DNA of 64,000 nucleotides, taken from assembly GCF_020404745.1 (NCBI RefSeq), contig NZ_JAIZAP010000018.1, positions 36,569 to 100,568 on the forward strand, given 5' to 3'. Origin of the DNA: Aquibacillus saliphilus (GTDB lineage: Bacteria; Bacillota; Bacilli; Bacillales; Amphibacillaceae). The notes beneath the pieces were generated by a model. It was not told where the DNA came from and did not search any database. It worked only from the letters and a program-made list of their open reading frames with translations. Both the position numbers and the translations under genes were made by a program. Shown in pieces: positions 26,060-33,508 of this stretch. Each line of letters begins with the position of its first letter. Position 1 is the stretch's first letter.

Positions 26060-26217
26060 ATTAGTAGTTTACAGCTTCCCCTCTTTAAGTAGCTTACTTC
26101 AAAGTGAGTGTGCAAGGTTACTTGAAGGGGGGATTCCTACATAATTAGAAGATTAAATCTAAGGTTGTACTTGAACTGGATAGGTGTATTATTATGTTTA
26201 AGCGTTAAGGAGTAGTG

Positions 26218-26892
26218 ATGAATGGTATGATGGGTGGTTTTTATAAAGTAAGTGAGTGGATTATGAGGTTTTCAGTAGTTAATTTGCTTTGGATACTCTT
26301 TAATCTACCTATCGTTTTTATAGTATCCAGTATGTTTTTTGCAGAGGAGTCGGGAGAAAAAATTATTTTATCAATCCCTCTCCTTTTGTTAGCGCCACTT
26401 TTATTTTTTCCATCGACATCAGCATTGTTTGCTTCTGTTAGAGATTGGCTGCTAAAAAAAGAGGGAAAGTCACTCGTTAAAACCTTTTGGAATTATTATA
26501 GGGAAAATTACAAAAAAAGTTTACTTGGTGGATTATTCTTGACCAGCATGTGGGTTATTTGGGTGGTGGATTACTATTACCTGAAAGAAATTAGTGTCAT
26601 TTTTATGTTCACATTTATTCTGTTAGGTGTTGTTCTATATGTTTACTCAATTAATTTCTTTTCTGTACTTGTTCACTATGATATAAAACTGCGAAAAGTA
26701 TTAAAAAATACATTTTTAATTACCATTGGTAGTCCTACTTTGTTTTTTGCAGTTTTCATTAGTAGTGGAATGATTTTATATATTAGTCTAAAGGGGCCTT
26801 TGTTTTTAATAGCCTTTTTCTCAGGGTCACTGATTGTTTTTCTATCTTATTCGGCTTTTCACAGACTATATCTAAAGTTAACCAGTAGTTAG
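26218..26892 (+). CDS. YesL family (DUF624) membrane protein
   Basis: The roughly 224-residue integral membrane protein has about five helices, opening MNGMMGGFYKVSEWIMRFSVVNLLW as is typical of YesL/DUF624. Genes of this family nearly always sit in carbohydrate ABC loci of Firmicutes; the function is unknown, perhaps helping assembly or regulation of the transporter. ATG 26218 is well spaced from AAGGAG (26207-26212). A second member lies in cluster 2 (42014-42628). Confidence 0.85.
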   Translation: MNGMMGGFYKVSEWIMRFSVVNLLWILFNLPIVFIVSSMFFAEESGEKIILSIPLLLLAPLLFFPSTSALFASVRDWLLKKEGKSLVKTFWNYYRENYKKSLLGGLFLTSMWVIWVVDYYYLKEISVIFMFTFILLGVVLYVYSINFFSVLVHYDIKLRKVLKNTFLITIGSPTLFFAVFISSGMILYISLKGPLFLIAFFSGSLIVFLSYSAFHRLYLKLTSS

Positions 26893-26952
26893 ATATGAAA
26901 ATATGATTAATTATAAAGTAAGATAAATTTAATGTAAAAAGGAGGTTGCAAA

Positions 26953-28617
26953 GTGAAGGTATGGTGGAAAGAAGCAGTAGCTTATCAAATATATCCGCGA
27001 AGTTTTATGGATTCAAATGGAGATGGAATTGGTGATATTAATGGGATTATCTCAAAGCTTGATCATTTACAAGGTTTAGGGATAGATGTGATATGGATTT
27101 GTCCGATTTATAGTTCACCGAACGATGATAATGGTTATGACATTAGTGATTATCAAGGGATTATGGATGAATTTGGAACGATGGCTGATTTCGATCAGCT
27201 CTTGAAGGAAGTTCATCATCGTGGTATGAAACTAATCATGGATTTAGTAATTAATCACACATCTGATGAGCATCCTTGGTTTGTTGAGTCACGTTCTTCT
27301 AAAGATAATCCTTACCGAGACTACTATATTTGGCATCCAGGAAAAGATGGAAAAGAACCAAATAATTGGGAGTCGATTTTTGGTGGTTCTGCTTGGGAGT
27401 TTGATAAAACAACAAAAGAATACTTCATGCACGTTTTTTCTCGTAAACAGCCAGACTTAAATTGGGAAAATAAAGACGTTAGAAAAGATTTATATAATAT
27501 GGTTAATTGGTGGTTGGATAAAGGTATTGACGGATTCCGCATCGATGCTATATCTCATATTAAAAAAGTACCAGGCTTTCCTGACATGCCAAATCCTAAT
27601 AAAAAGAAGTATGTACCATCAATGGATGGTCATATGAATCGAGAAGGCATTCAGGTTTTCCTTGAAGAATTAAAGCAAGAAACGTTCGATAAGTACGATA
27701 TCATGACAGTTGGTGAAGCCAATGGAGTGAAGGTGGAGCAAGCTGATCAGTGGGTTGGTAAAGAAAACGGTAAATTTAATATGATTTTCCAATTTGAACA
27801 CCTAAGTCTTTGGGGTAAAAGTGTAACTGGAGGTCTCGACATCCACGCACTAAAGAAAACATTAACCAAATGGCAAAAGGGGCTAGACGGTATCGGTTGG
27901 AACGCTTTGTTCTTAGAGAACCATGATCAGCCTCGTTCTGTTTCCACTTGGGGGAACGATCTGGAATTAAGAAATAAGTCTGCAAAATGTCTTGCAACGA
28001 TGTACTTTTTAATGCAAGGAACACCATTTATATATCAAGGACAAGAAATTGGTATGACAAACGTTAAATTTGAGTCAATTGACGATTATAATGATGTCGC
28101 AATAAAAAATTTATATCGTAATGAAATAGCAGATGGTAAGTCGCACAAAGAGGTCATGAAAATGATTTGGAAAAATGGTCGTGATAATTCTAGAACGCCG
28201 ATGCAGTGGAACCAAAAAGAAAATGCAGGATTCACTACTGGAAAGCCTTGGTTAAAAGTAAATCCTAATTATAGCGAAATAAATGTAGAGCAATCAATAC
28301 AAGATTCTGAGTCTATCTATCATTACTATAAGCAATTGATTGAACTAAGAAAAGACCAGGATGTACTTGTATATGGAAGCTATGATTTAGTGCTTGAAGA
28401 TGATGCAAACGTCTATGCTTATACAAGAACCTTAGGTGATGAAGTAGCGTTAGTGATTACCAACCTTTTTGATCATCAAGCTGAATTTATTCTACCGGAA
28501 AATTTCCAAAACAAGACCGCTGAATTATGTATTAGTAATTATTCGGTTGATTCAAAAGAGGGGATCTCTAAGTTCACGCTAAAACCATATGAAGCAAGAG
28601 TCTATAAATGGAGCTAA
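26953..28617 (+). CDS. GH13 alpha-glucosidase / oligo-1,6-glucosidase
   Basis: The 554-residue cytoplasmic GH13 enzyme has catalytic D198 (DGFRIDAISH), E255 (VGEANG) and D325 (ENHDQPR), no signal peptide and the usual C-terminal beta domain. The residue after the nucleophile is Ala rather than the Val typical of strict alpha-1,6 enzymes and of the treA product here, which suggests alpha-1,4 or mixed specificity (inference). It starts at GTG 26953 behind AAGGAGG. It would release glucose from an alpha-glucoside brought in by cluster 1. Confidence 0.9.
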   Translation: MKVWWKEAVAYQIYPRSFMDSNGDGIGDINGIISKLDHLQGLGIDVIWICPIYSSPNDDNGYDISDYQGIMDEFGTMADFDQLLKEVHHRGMKLIMDLVINHTSDEHPWFVESRSSKDNPYRDYYIWHPGKDGKEPNNWESIFGGSAWEFDKTTKEYFMHVFSRKQPDLNWENKDVRKDLYNMVNWWLDKGIDGFRIDAISHIKKVPGFPDMPNPNKKKYVPSMDGHMNREGIQVFLEELKQETFDKYDIMTVGEANGVKVEQADQWVGKENGKFNMIFQFEHLSLWGKSVTGGLDIHALKKTLTKWQKGLDGIGWNALFLENHDQPRSVSTWGNDLELRNKSAKCLATMYFLMQGTPFIYQGQEIGMTNVKFESIDDYNDVAIKNLYRNEIADGKSHKEVMKMIWKNGRDNSRTPMQWNQKENAGFTTGKPWLKVNPNYSEINVEQSIQDSESIYHYYKQLIELRKDQDVLVYGSYDLVLEDDANVYAYTRTLGDEVALVITNLFDHQAEFILPENFQNKTAELCISNYSVDSKEGISKFTLKPYEARVYKWS

Positions 28618-28645
28618 AAAGTTGAAATGCTTTAAAGCAAAGGAT

Positions 28646-28694
28646 AAAAAGGAAGTTAGTAGTATGATTATTCATTCTACTAACTTTCTTTTTT
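28646..28694 (+). terminator. Terminator after the GH13 gene
   Basis: AAAAAGGAAGTTAGTAG / CTACTAACTTTC followed by TTTTTT. Confidence 0.9.
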
Positions 28695-28783
28695 AGAACA
28701 GTAAAAATATTGTATAATAACTATAGGTAAATAGGTTATCAAAAACGAATAGACATCATTTTAAAATCGAGGAGGACTTATTT

Positions 28784-29728
28784 ATGCAGTCAAATGTATG
28801 TTGTGTTGGAGAATTATTAATTGATATGTTTTGTACGAATGTAGATGTTGCATTGAAAGATGGAGAAAGCTTCAAAAAAATGGCAGGTGGTGCACCTGCA
28901 AATGTCGCGGCGACAATTTCGAAGTTGGGAGGTACGGCATCATTTGCTGGTAAAGTAGGAGAAGACTCATTTGGCGACTTTTTGGTGGAAACGTTAGACA
29001 GATATAATGTTGATACTACAATGGTAAGTAGAGATGAAGTACTTCCAACTACGATTGCATTTGTATCTTTAACGGCTGATGGTGAACGTGATTTTCAATT
29101 TAATCGTGGAGCGGACAAAAATTTAGAGCTATCTGACTTATCTTTAGATAAAATATTAAACTCAAAACTATTACATTTTGGTTCGGCTACAGCTCTCCTT
29201 GAAGGTGAGTCGCAAAGAACTTATTTTGAATTAATCGAGCGAGCCAATCAAGCAGGAATCTTTGTTTCATTTGATCCGAATTTTAGACAAGATTTATGGA
29301 AAGGAAATGAAAGTGAGTTTATTCGCTTATCAAAGCAAGCTATATCAAAGGCTAACTTTGTTAAGGTTAGTCATGAAGAATTGGAACTTATCACCAATAA
29401 ACAAGTAGTTTCTGAGGGGATTGACCAACTTCATCGTCTAGGAGCAAAAATAGTTACGGTAACGATGGGAAAAGAAGGTTCAATTATTTCAAATGGAGAA
29501 CACGAAGAGCTTATCCCTAGTTTTAAAGTAGACGCTGTTGATGCAACTGGAGCAGGAGATGCATTTATAGGTGCGGTACTGTATAAGTTTGCTAATGAAA
29601 TAGAGATTAATCCAAACGATTTTACTTACTTAAAAGAGGTTGTTGAGTTTGCTAATAAAGTAGGAGCCGCAGTTTGTACGAAAATAGGTTCGTTAACTGC
29701 ATTACCAACATTAAATGAGGTTAATTAA
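28784..29728 (+). CDS. PfkB-family carbohydrate kinase (fructokinase-like)
   Basis: The 314-residue ribokinase-fold enzyme phosphorylates a free sugar with ATP. It has the N-terminal GGAPANVAATISKLGG motif and the catalytic DATGAGDAFIGA motif near the C-terminus. Best family match is fructokinase; a 2-keto-3-deoxygluconate or other sugar kinase is possible. It has its own TATAAT box (28713-28718) and sits after a strong terminator, so it is a separate unit at the end of cluster 1. A site with CAAAAACGAAT, close to the cluster operator, precedes it. Confidence 0.88.
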   Translation: MQSNVCCVGELLIDMFCTNVDVALKDGESFKKMAGGAPANVAATISKLGGTASFAGKVGEDSFGDFLVETLDRYNVDTTMVSRDEVLPTTIAFVSLTADGERDFQFNRGADKNLELSDLSLDKILNSKLLHFGSATALLEGESQRTYFELIERANQAGIFVSFDPNFRQDLWKGNESEFIRLSKQAISKANFVKVSHEELELITNKQVVSEGIDQLHRLGAKIVTVTMGKEGSIISNGEHEELIPSFKVDAVDATGAGDAFIGAVLYKFANEIEINPNDFTYLKEVVEFANKVGAAVCTKIGSLTALPTLNEVN

Positions 29729-29792
29729 GTCTTTAGTGAGCAATTATGAATAATTTTGTAATTCTAAAAGAACTTTAGATTGGCGGCGGAAT

Positions 29793-29960
29793 ATGTTTAT
29801 TTTAACTATTTTTTTAACAGTTATCCAATTTGGTATTTTGTTTTTCTTATTTTTCAAGGTTAAAAAGTTAGATAATATGCTTGAGCAGCAATTGATGGAG
29901 AATAACCAACTAATGGTTTCGATAAAGAAACTGCATGAAAAACTTGATGATCATTCTTAA
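29793..29960 (+). CDS. Short single-pass membrane protein
   Basis: The 55-residue protein has one N-terminal membrane helix (residues about 2-22, ILTIFLTVIQFGILFFLFF) and a soluble heptad-like tail (KKLDNMLEQQLMENNQLM) that could form a coiled coil. The ribosome binding site is weak (GGCGGA). It follows the kinase by 64 nt, and a weak hairpin with AGAGTG/CACTCT arms comes after it. I do not recognise it; the frame is clean and the composition coding-like. Confidence 0.5.
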   Translation: MFILTIFLTVIQFGILFFLFFKVKKLDNMLEQQLMENNQLMVSIKKLHEKLDDHS

Positions 29961-30089
29961 TTAAAGAAAAGAGTGAACAAACCGTTATTAACCACTCTTA
30001 GATAGATTGATTCGTTTTTTAAATAGTATAAAAGTACGTTCTAAATAAAATAATTGTTTTAAATGACTAGTCTTTTATGCCCTTTTTGT

Positions 30090-30252
30090 TATAATGAAAT
30101 TAAAATTAATAGTTTTTTCGAAAAGGCAAACTTATCGAAAGATAAGGACGCAAAGCCACGGGCCTAAAGTATTAGTACTAAGGTAGCCGAGTCACCGAAG
30201 GAAACGGAACCGATAAAAAGGTGAACCTATTTCTTTAGGTTCATCTTTTTTG
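30090..30252 (+). ncRNA. Cyclic-di-GMP-I (GEMM) riboswitch with terminator expression platform
   Basis: The conserved core GGACGCAAAGCCACGGGCCT (30146-30165), a short P2 hairpin CTTATC-GAAA-GATAAG before it and a second stem ending in GGTAGCCGAGTCACCG match the GEMM-I aptamer. A P1 stem can form between TTTTTTCG (30113-30120) and CGAAGGAA (30196-30203). A -10 TATAAT lies at 30090-30095. The terminator GGTGAACCTA / TAGGTTCATC plus T-run is at 30220-30251. Its GGTGA could alternatively pair with TCACC of the aptamer end (30192-30196), so ligand binding would favour the terminator and switch the gene off; this direction is inference. The controlled gene encodes a PilZ protein. Confidence 0.9.
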
Positions 30253-30337
30253 GTTGATTTAGCTTAAATTGCAGAGTCATCTGCAAAACAAAATGGTAAT
30301 GGTCGTAGGGAATATAAATCTGAAAGAGGTGGTAGGT

Positions 30338-30871
30338 ATGTATTACGTTATTTTTGCTCAGTTAATCATCATGATAGTATTGTTGACTTTATATCTCTTT
30401 AGTAAAAAGTCTAGCGCGAAAAGTCAAAATAGTATAACATCTCACAAAAAAACGGATACAACAAAAAACACTCTACCTAATTTCATGGAGTTGGACAAGA
30501 GAGAGTTTTTCCGTGTTGAATTGATTGAAAAAAATTGTCTAGTGGAGTTTATTGATTTTGAAAATACGCAACTTAGAAAACTACAAAACAAGAAATTTGA
30601 CGCATTTATCGAGAATATCAGTCTAGGTGGAATGAAGATAACTTGTCCTTATAATTTACCTGTGAAACAAAGCATTACTGTCCAAATGACATTTGAGTTA
30701 AAACAAGAAGATTTCTGCATACAAGGTGAAATTGTTAGAAAAGAAGAGCATAATCATAAGGATTGGGTTTCTTATGGTGTTGGATTTAAAAATATTTCTC
30801 AAGAAGAACAAGAACAATTATTAGCATCTTTAAATAAAGTAATGATTGATAAGAATAAGCAAATCAGTTAA
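30338..30871 (+). CDS. Membrane-anchored PilZ domain protein (c-di-GMP receptor)
   Basis: The 177-residue protein has one N-terminal membrane helix (about residues 5-22), a flexible polar linker (23-48) and a cytoplasmic PilZ domain. The c-di-GMP motifs are intact: RxxxR as R55-EFF-R59 and NxSxxG as N93-ISLG-G98. It should bind c-di-GMP and act on a membrane or envelope target. ATG 30338 follows AGAGGTGG. The gene lies directly behind a c-di-GMP riboswitch, so the same messenger controls synthesis and activity. Confidence 0.88.
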   Translation: MYYVIFAQLIIMIVLLTLYLFSKKSSAKSQNSITSHKKTDTTKNTLPNFMELDKREFFRVELIEKNCLVEFIDFENTQLRKLQNKKFDAFIENISLGGMKITCPYNLPVKQSITVQMTFELKQEDFCIQGEIVRKEEHNHKDWVSYGVGFKNISQEEQEQLLASLNKVMIDKNKQIS

Positions 30872-30953
30872 TTTTACAGAGTCCATAATGAAATTCTTTC
30901 ACTACGGTGCTAAGAACCACCTTAGTAATGTGAAAATAGTTGATAGTGTCTTT

Positions 30954-30995
30954 AAGCAGTATTATTCCGGAAAAGACTGGAAGTACTGCTTTTTC
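30954..30995 (+). terminator. Terminator after the PilZ gene
   Basis: AAGCAGTA / TACTGCTT outer stem with inner CC/GG pairing, followed by TTTTTC. Confidence 0.75.
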
Positions 30996-31046
30996 TATTG
31001 TGTCGGAAATTATAAAATGGACTGCTGTGGATAAATAATTCCTAAG

Positions 31047-31118
31047 TTAGCCACATCCAGCCCCGGCGCCTAGCCGAAAATAAGCGGTTTGCTTATTTCG
31101 GAAGGTGCCCTGCGGTTT
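31047..31118 (+). repeat. Dispersed intergenic repeat, copy 4 (short)
   Basis: CCACATCCAGCCCCGGCGCCTAGCC, then the hairpin AAATAAGCGG-TTTGCTTATTTCG identical to the copy at 14878, then GGAAGGTGCCCTGCGG. It lacks the 3' blocks of the longer copies. Confidence 0.7.
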
Positions 31119-31192
31119 TGTTTTGTATAAAGCTGGTCAGTTTTGAAAAAACTAGAATAAAAAAGAATTTCGGAAATTGCGAGTTGACAAAA

Positions 31193-31669
31193 ATGGAGCT
31201 TATTTTAATTATTAACATTTCGGTGATTTTATTGATTGCTTTTTTTGTTCTAAACAAAAAGGTAAGCACACTAGAAAATATATTCCTATTACTCATTTCT
31301 GAGTTTGTCTTTTCGAGTTATTGCGCGATCATAGATATCAATTTTGACTTATGGATGATCGACAGTAGGATGAATTTCTTTATTAACTTTAAGATTTTTG
31401 AAATTATTATCTTACCATTACTTATTATTTCATATTTTAATCTGATAACTCTATTCACCTTGTGGTGGAAAAAGTTCATATTCTTACTAGTTGCGATAGC
31501 TGTATTTTACAGCTTAGAATGGTTACTTGTTAAGTGGAGTGTGATTACCTATAAGGATTGGCACCCTGTACAATCCCTTATGGCATATGCAATAATTTTG
31601 GGTTTAGTATATATATCATACGTAGTTTTCAGAAGAGTATTGATGAAAGATGGGGTGATGGATCGATGA
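31193..31669 (+). CDS. CBO0543-like integral membrane protein (first of a pair)
   Basis: The 158-residue protein is mostly membrane-embedded (about five helices). It ends with the pattern TYKDWHPVQSLMAYAIILGL, which resembles the CBO0543 family of Firmicute membrane proteins of unknown function. ATG 31193 lacks a good ribosome binding site; TTG 31184 is an alternative start. The stop overlaps the next start by four bases (ATGA), so the two genes are coupled. Confidence 0.6.
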   Translation: MELILIINISVILLIAFFVLNKKVSTLENIFLLLISEFVFSSYCAIIDINFDLWMIDSRMNFFINFKIFEIIILPLLIISYFNLITLFTLWWKKFIFLLVAIAVFYSLEWLLVKWSVITYKDWHPVQSLMAYAIILGLVYISYVVFRRVLMKDGVMDR

Positions 31670-32184
31670 TTTTACCTGAACATTTTGATCACAATGAATT
31701 ATTCGTGCTAACAGCATTGATAATTTCCTATCTTTTATTGTTTTTTCTACCAAATCGATTCCCAATAAGTATGAGCCTACTTATTATGTTATTTACCGCT
31801 ACAGTTGCAAGATTATCAGATCATTTGTTTTCAGGTCCAAATTTAGATCTATACAACATCATGGATATGGGTACTTATGAACTATTTGATCTTTTTACAT
31901 ACCTACTATACGCTCCATTCGGTTATTTTTTAATTTATGGGTATGATAAATGGAAAATTAAAGGTAGTTTGATTCTTTTCTATATTATCGCTTGGGCTCT
32001 TTTAGCAACTATATTTGAAGGAGTTAGTTCATTATTTGGTGTTTTTGTTTATAAAGGTTGGAATTTATCCTATTCATTTACTTATTATATGACAATGAAT
32101 TCTTTCATGCTGTTGTTTTATAATTTTATCAAACGAAAATATGAGCAGAGTGATACGTTAATTTTTAACAATAATCATAGTTGA
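31666..32184 (+). CDS. CBO0543-like integral membrane protein (second of a pair)
   Basis: The 172-residue protein has five or six helices. Its YKGWNLSYSFTYYMTMNSF segment near the C-terminus lines up with YKDWHPVQSLMAYAI of the preceding protein, so the two look like diverged tandem duplicates. It starts at ATG 31666, overlapping the upstream stop. The function is unknown. Confidence 0.65.
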   Translation: MILPEHFDHNELFVLTALIISYLLLFFLPNRFPISMSLLIMLFTATVARLSDHLFSGPNLDLYNIMDMGTYELFDLFTYLLYAPFGYFLIYGYDKWKIKGSLILFYIIAWALLATIFEGVSSLFGVFVYKGWNLSYSFTYYMTMNSFMLLFYNFIKRKYEQSDTLIFNNNHS

Positions 32185-32393
32185 TAGTAAAAGATTTATA
32201 ATTAGTAAAAATGTTTACAGAAATTCTGAGAACCCTAATAATCGACAGGTCTCGATGGAAACTTTTGTCTTTGGATTTTTTTACGGGAATAGAAATGATA
32301 GCTGCATTTGGTTTAGGATATAGGTATTTATTACTTTATTCCGACTAAAATACTGTGTATAATAGGAATTAACGAAGGAGGAGTTTTTATCCA

Positions 32394-32807
32394 ATGAGTA
32401 TTCCTAAACCGCTTGTTCAGACTAATCAAGTGTTTATTGTCAGTTTTGTTATTCTGGCTCTTTTATTTCACAAGGCCATCCTTTTGATTCCATTTATTAC
32501 TGGAGTATATACACTGATTATACGTAACAATCCTATTATTTTATTTAGTAAACGGTTTTTATCTAAACCGGCAAACCAATATATTCAAGAAGATAAGGAA
32601 CAACAAATGTTTAATCAGTGGATCGCTACTGTTTGTTTGGGCTTAGCAATGATTGCCTTCTATTTTAATTTTATTTTAGTAGGATATCTATTTAGTGTGA
32701 TGGTTGCGGTTGCTGCTGGAATGGCGTTAATGGGTTATTGTATTGGTTGTACAATTCGTTATCGTTATATGATGTGGAAACATAATAGAGCGAAATTACA
32801 ATCTTAA
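32394..32807 (+). CDS. DUF4395 membrane protein (intact copy)
   Basis: The 137-residue protein has four hydrophobic helices and the [13 protein letters not shown] motif characteristic of DUF4395. It has a strong AAGGAGGAG site. From position 32571 on it is nearly identical to 44745-44981, where only the 3' part of the gene remains. It is convergent with the malic-enzyme fragment, sharing a two-way terminator. The function is unknown; the CxxC pair suggests a thiol role. Confidence 0.85.
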   Translation: MSIPKPLVQTNQVFIVSFVILALLFHKAILLIPFITGVYTLIIRNNPIILFSKRFLSKPANQYIQEDKEQQMFNQWIATVCLGLAMIAFYFNFILVGYLFSVMVAVAAGMALMGYCIGCTIRYRYMMWKHNRAKLQS

Positions 32808-32847
32808 ATTTAAATTAATTATCTTTTTTAATAACAGAATTTCACAC

Positions 32848-32894
32848 AATAAAGAGCAGATCTCTGGTTTCTGCCAGAAGAGCTGCTCTTTATT
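32848..32894. terminator. Bidirectional terminator (left copy)
   Basis: AATAAAGAGCAG / CTGCTCTTTATT with an inner CTCT/AGAG stem; identical to 45022-45068. Confidence 0.85.
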
Positions 32895-32905
32895 AGGACA
32901 ACGAT

Positions 32906-33197
32906 TTATATTTTTTTGGCAACGCATCCATATCGAAACCAACAACATTTTTAGCCCCTGCGTTAAGTAGCATTTTTGTAATAGCAGTTCCTGCTGCTCC
33001 AATTCCGCAGACGACAATTTTACAGTTTTCAATATTTTTTTAGTAATTTTCAGTGCATTAAGGATACCTGCTAGTACTACAATCGCAGTGCCATGTTGAT
33101 CATCATGAAAGACAGGAATATCCAATTCCTCTTTTAATCTCTCCTCAATTTCGAAACATTGAGGTGATGCAATATCTTCTAAATTAATCCCGCCGAA
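32906..33197 (-). pseudogene. Malic enzyme fragment (deleted and frameshifted)
   Basis: The minus strand reads part of the malic enzyme found intact at 45080-46477: ..[20 protein letters not shown], then a one-base loss in a T-run near 33040 that shifts the frame, then [12 protein letters not shown] in another frame. The last 167 codons are missing except for the final few (502-bp deletion, not a multiple of three). The N-terminal half is absent because the duplication ends at 33197. It cannot make an enzyme. Confidence 0.93.
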
Positions 33198-33205
33198 GTG
33201 ATCGC

Positions 33206-33352
33206 CAAATAACGATGAGTAGTTTCTATCCGATATAGTTATTGATGTTAAATAAGCTAGGTTGTCGTATAAGAGTCATTGTAAGTACTCCATCACCCCT
33301 TCTGTCTATTTGGTCAACTACTATTATTTGGGGAGAGCCTTCATATTTGATG
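33206..33352 (-). pseudogene. Orphan coding-like fragment beside the duplication end
   Basis: The minus strand reads about 43 codons (YEGSPQIIVVDQIDRRGDGV and [14 protein letters not shown]) between two stops, without a start or ribosome binding site. It may be the 3' end of a gene brought in with cluster 2 or cut by the integration. I do not recognise it. Confidence 0.25.
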
Positions 33353-33480
33353 TCTCAAAACTGGTTCGTTACACCACATGAGCTAGGGTTTGTGAAAAAA
33401 TCCTGAAAACTCAGTTAAAATGTTAGCGGCTACACTATGTCATACATTAATCATTTACCCCAATCTCTATTGACTCTTTT

Positions 33481-33506
33481 CTATAATAAAGTGTACTTTA
33501 TTATAG
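33481..33506 (+). promoter_or_regulatory. Palindromic operator overlapping the regulator promoter
   Basis: CTATAATAAAG and CTTTATTATAG are 11-bp perfect inverted arms around TGTA. A possible -35 TTGACT (33470-33475) pairs with TACTTT at 33494-33499, so the palindrome covers the promoter. It lies directly before the GntR-LacI gene, fitting autorepression. Similar half sites (ACTTTAT) recur at 35067-35073 before the first rhamnosidase gene. Confidence 0.6.
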
Positions 33507-33508
33507 AG

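Larger units (their letters stand above)
32571..33197. repeat. Left direct duplication flanking cluster 2
   Basis: This segment matches 44745-45874 in the same orientation: the last 79 codons of DUF4395, the shared terminator and part of malic enzyme. Coding mismatches are few (about nine in the DUF4395 part) and the terminator region is identical. The left copy has lost 502 bp, corresponding to 45099-45600. The matching sequence ends abruptly at CCCGCCGAA on both sides. Confidence 0.92.

Noticed and set aside
30846..31034. 62-codon frame after the PilZ gene
   Set aside because: It crosses the PilZ terminator hairpin and has no start signal.
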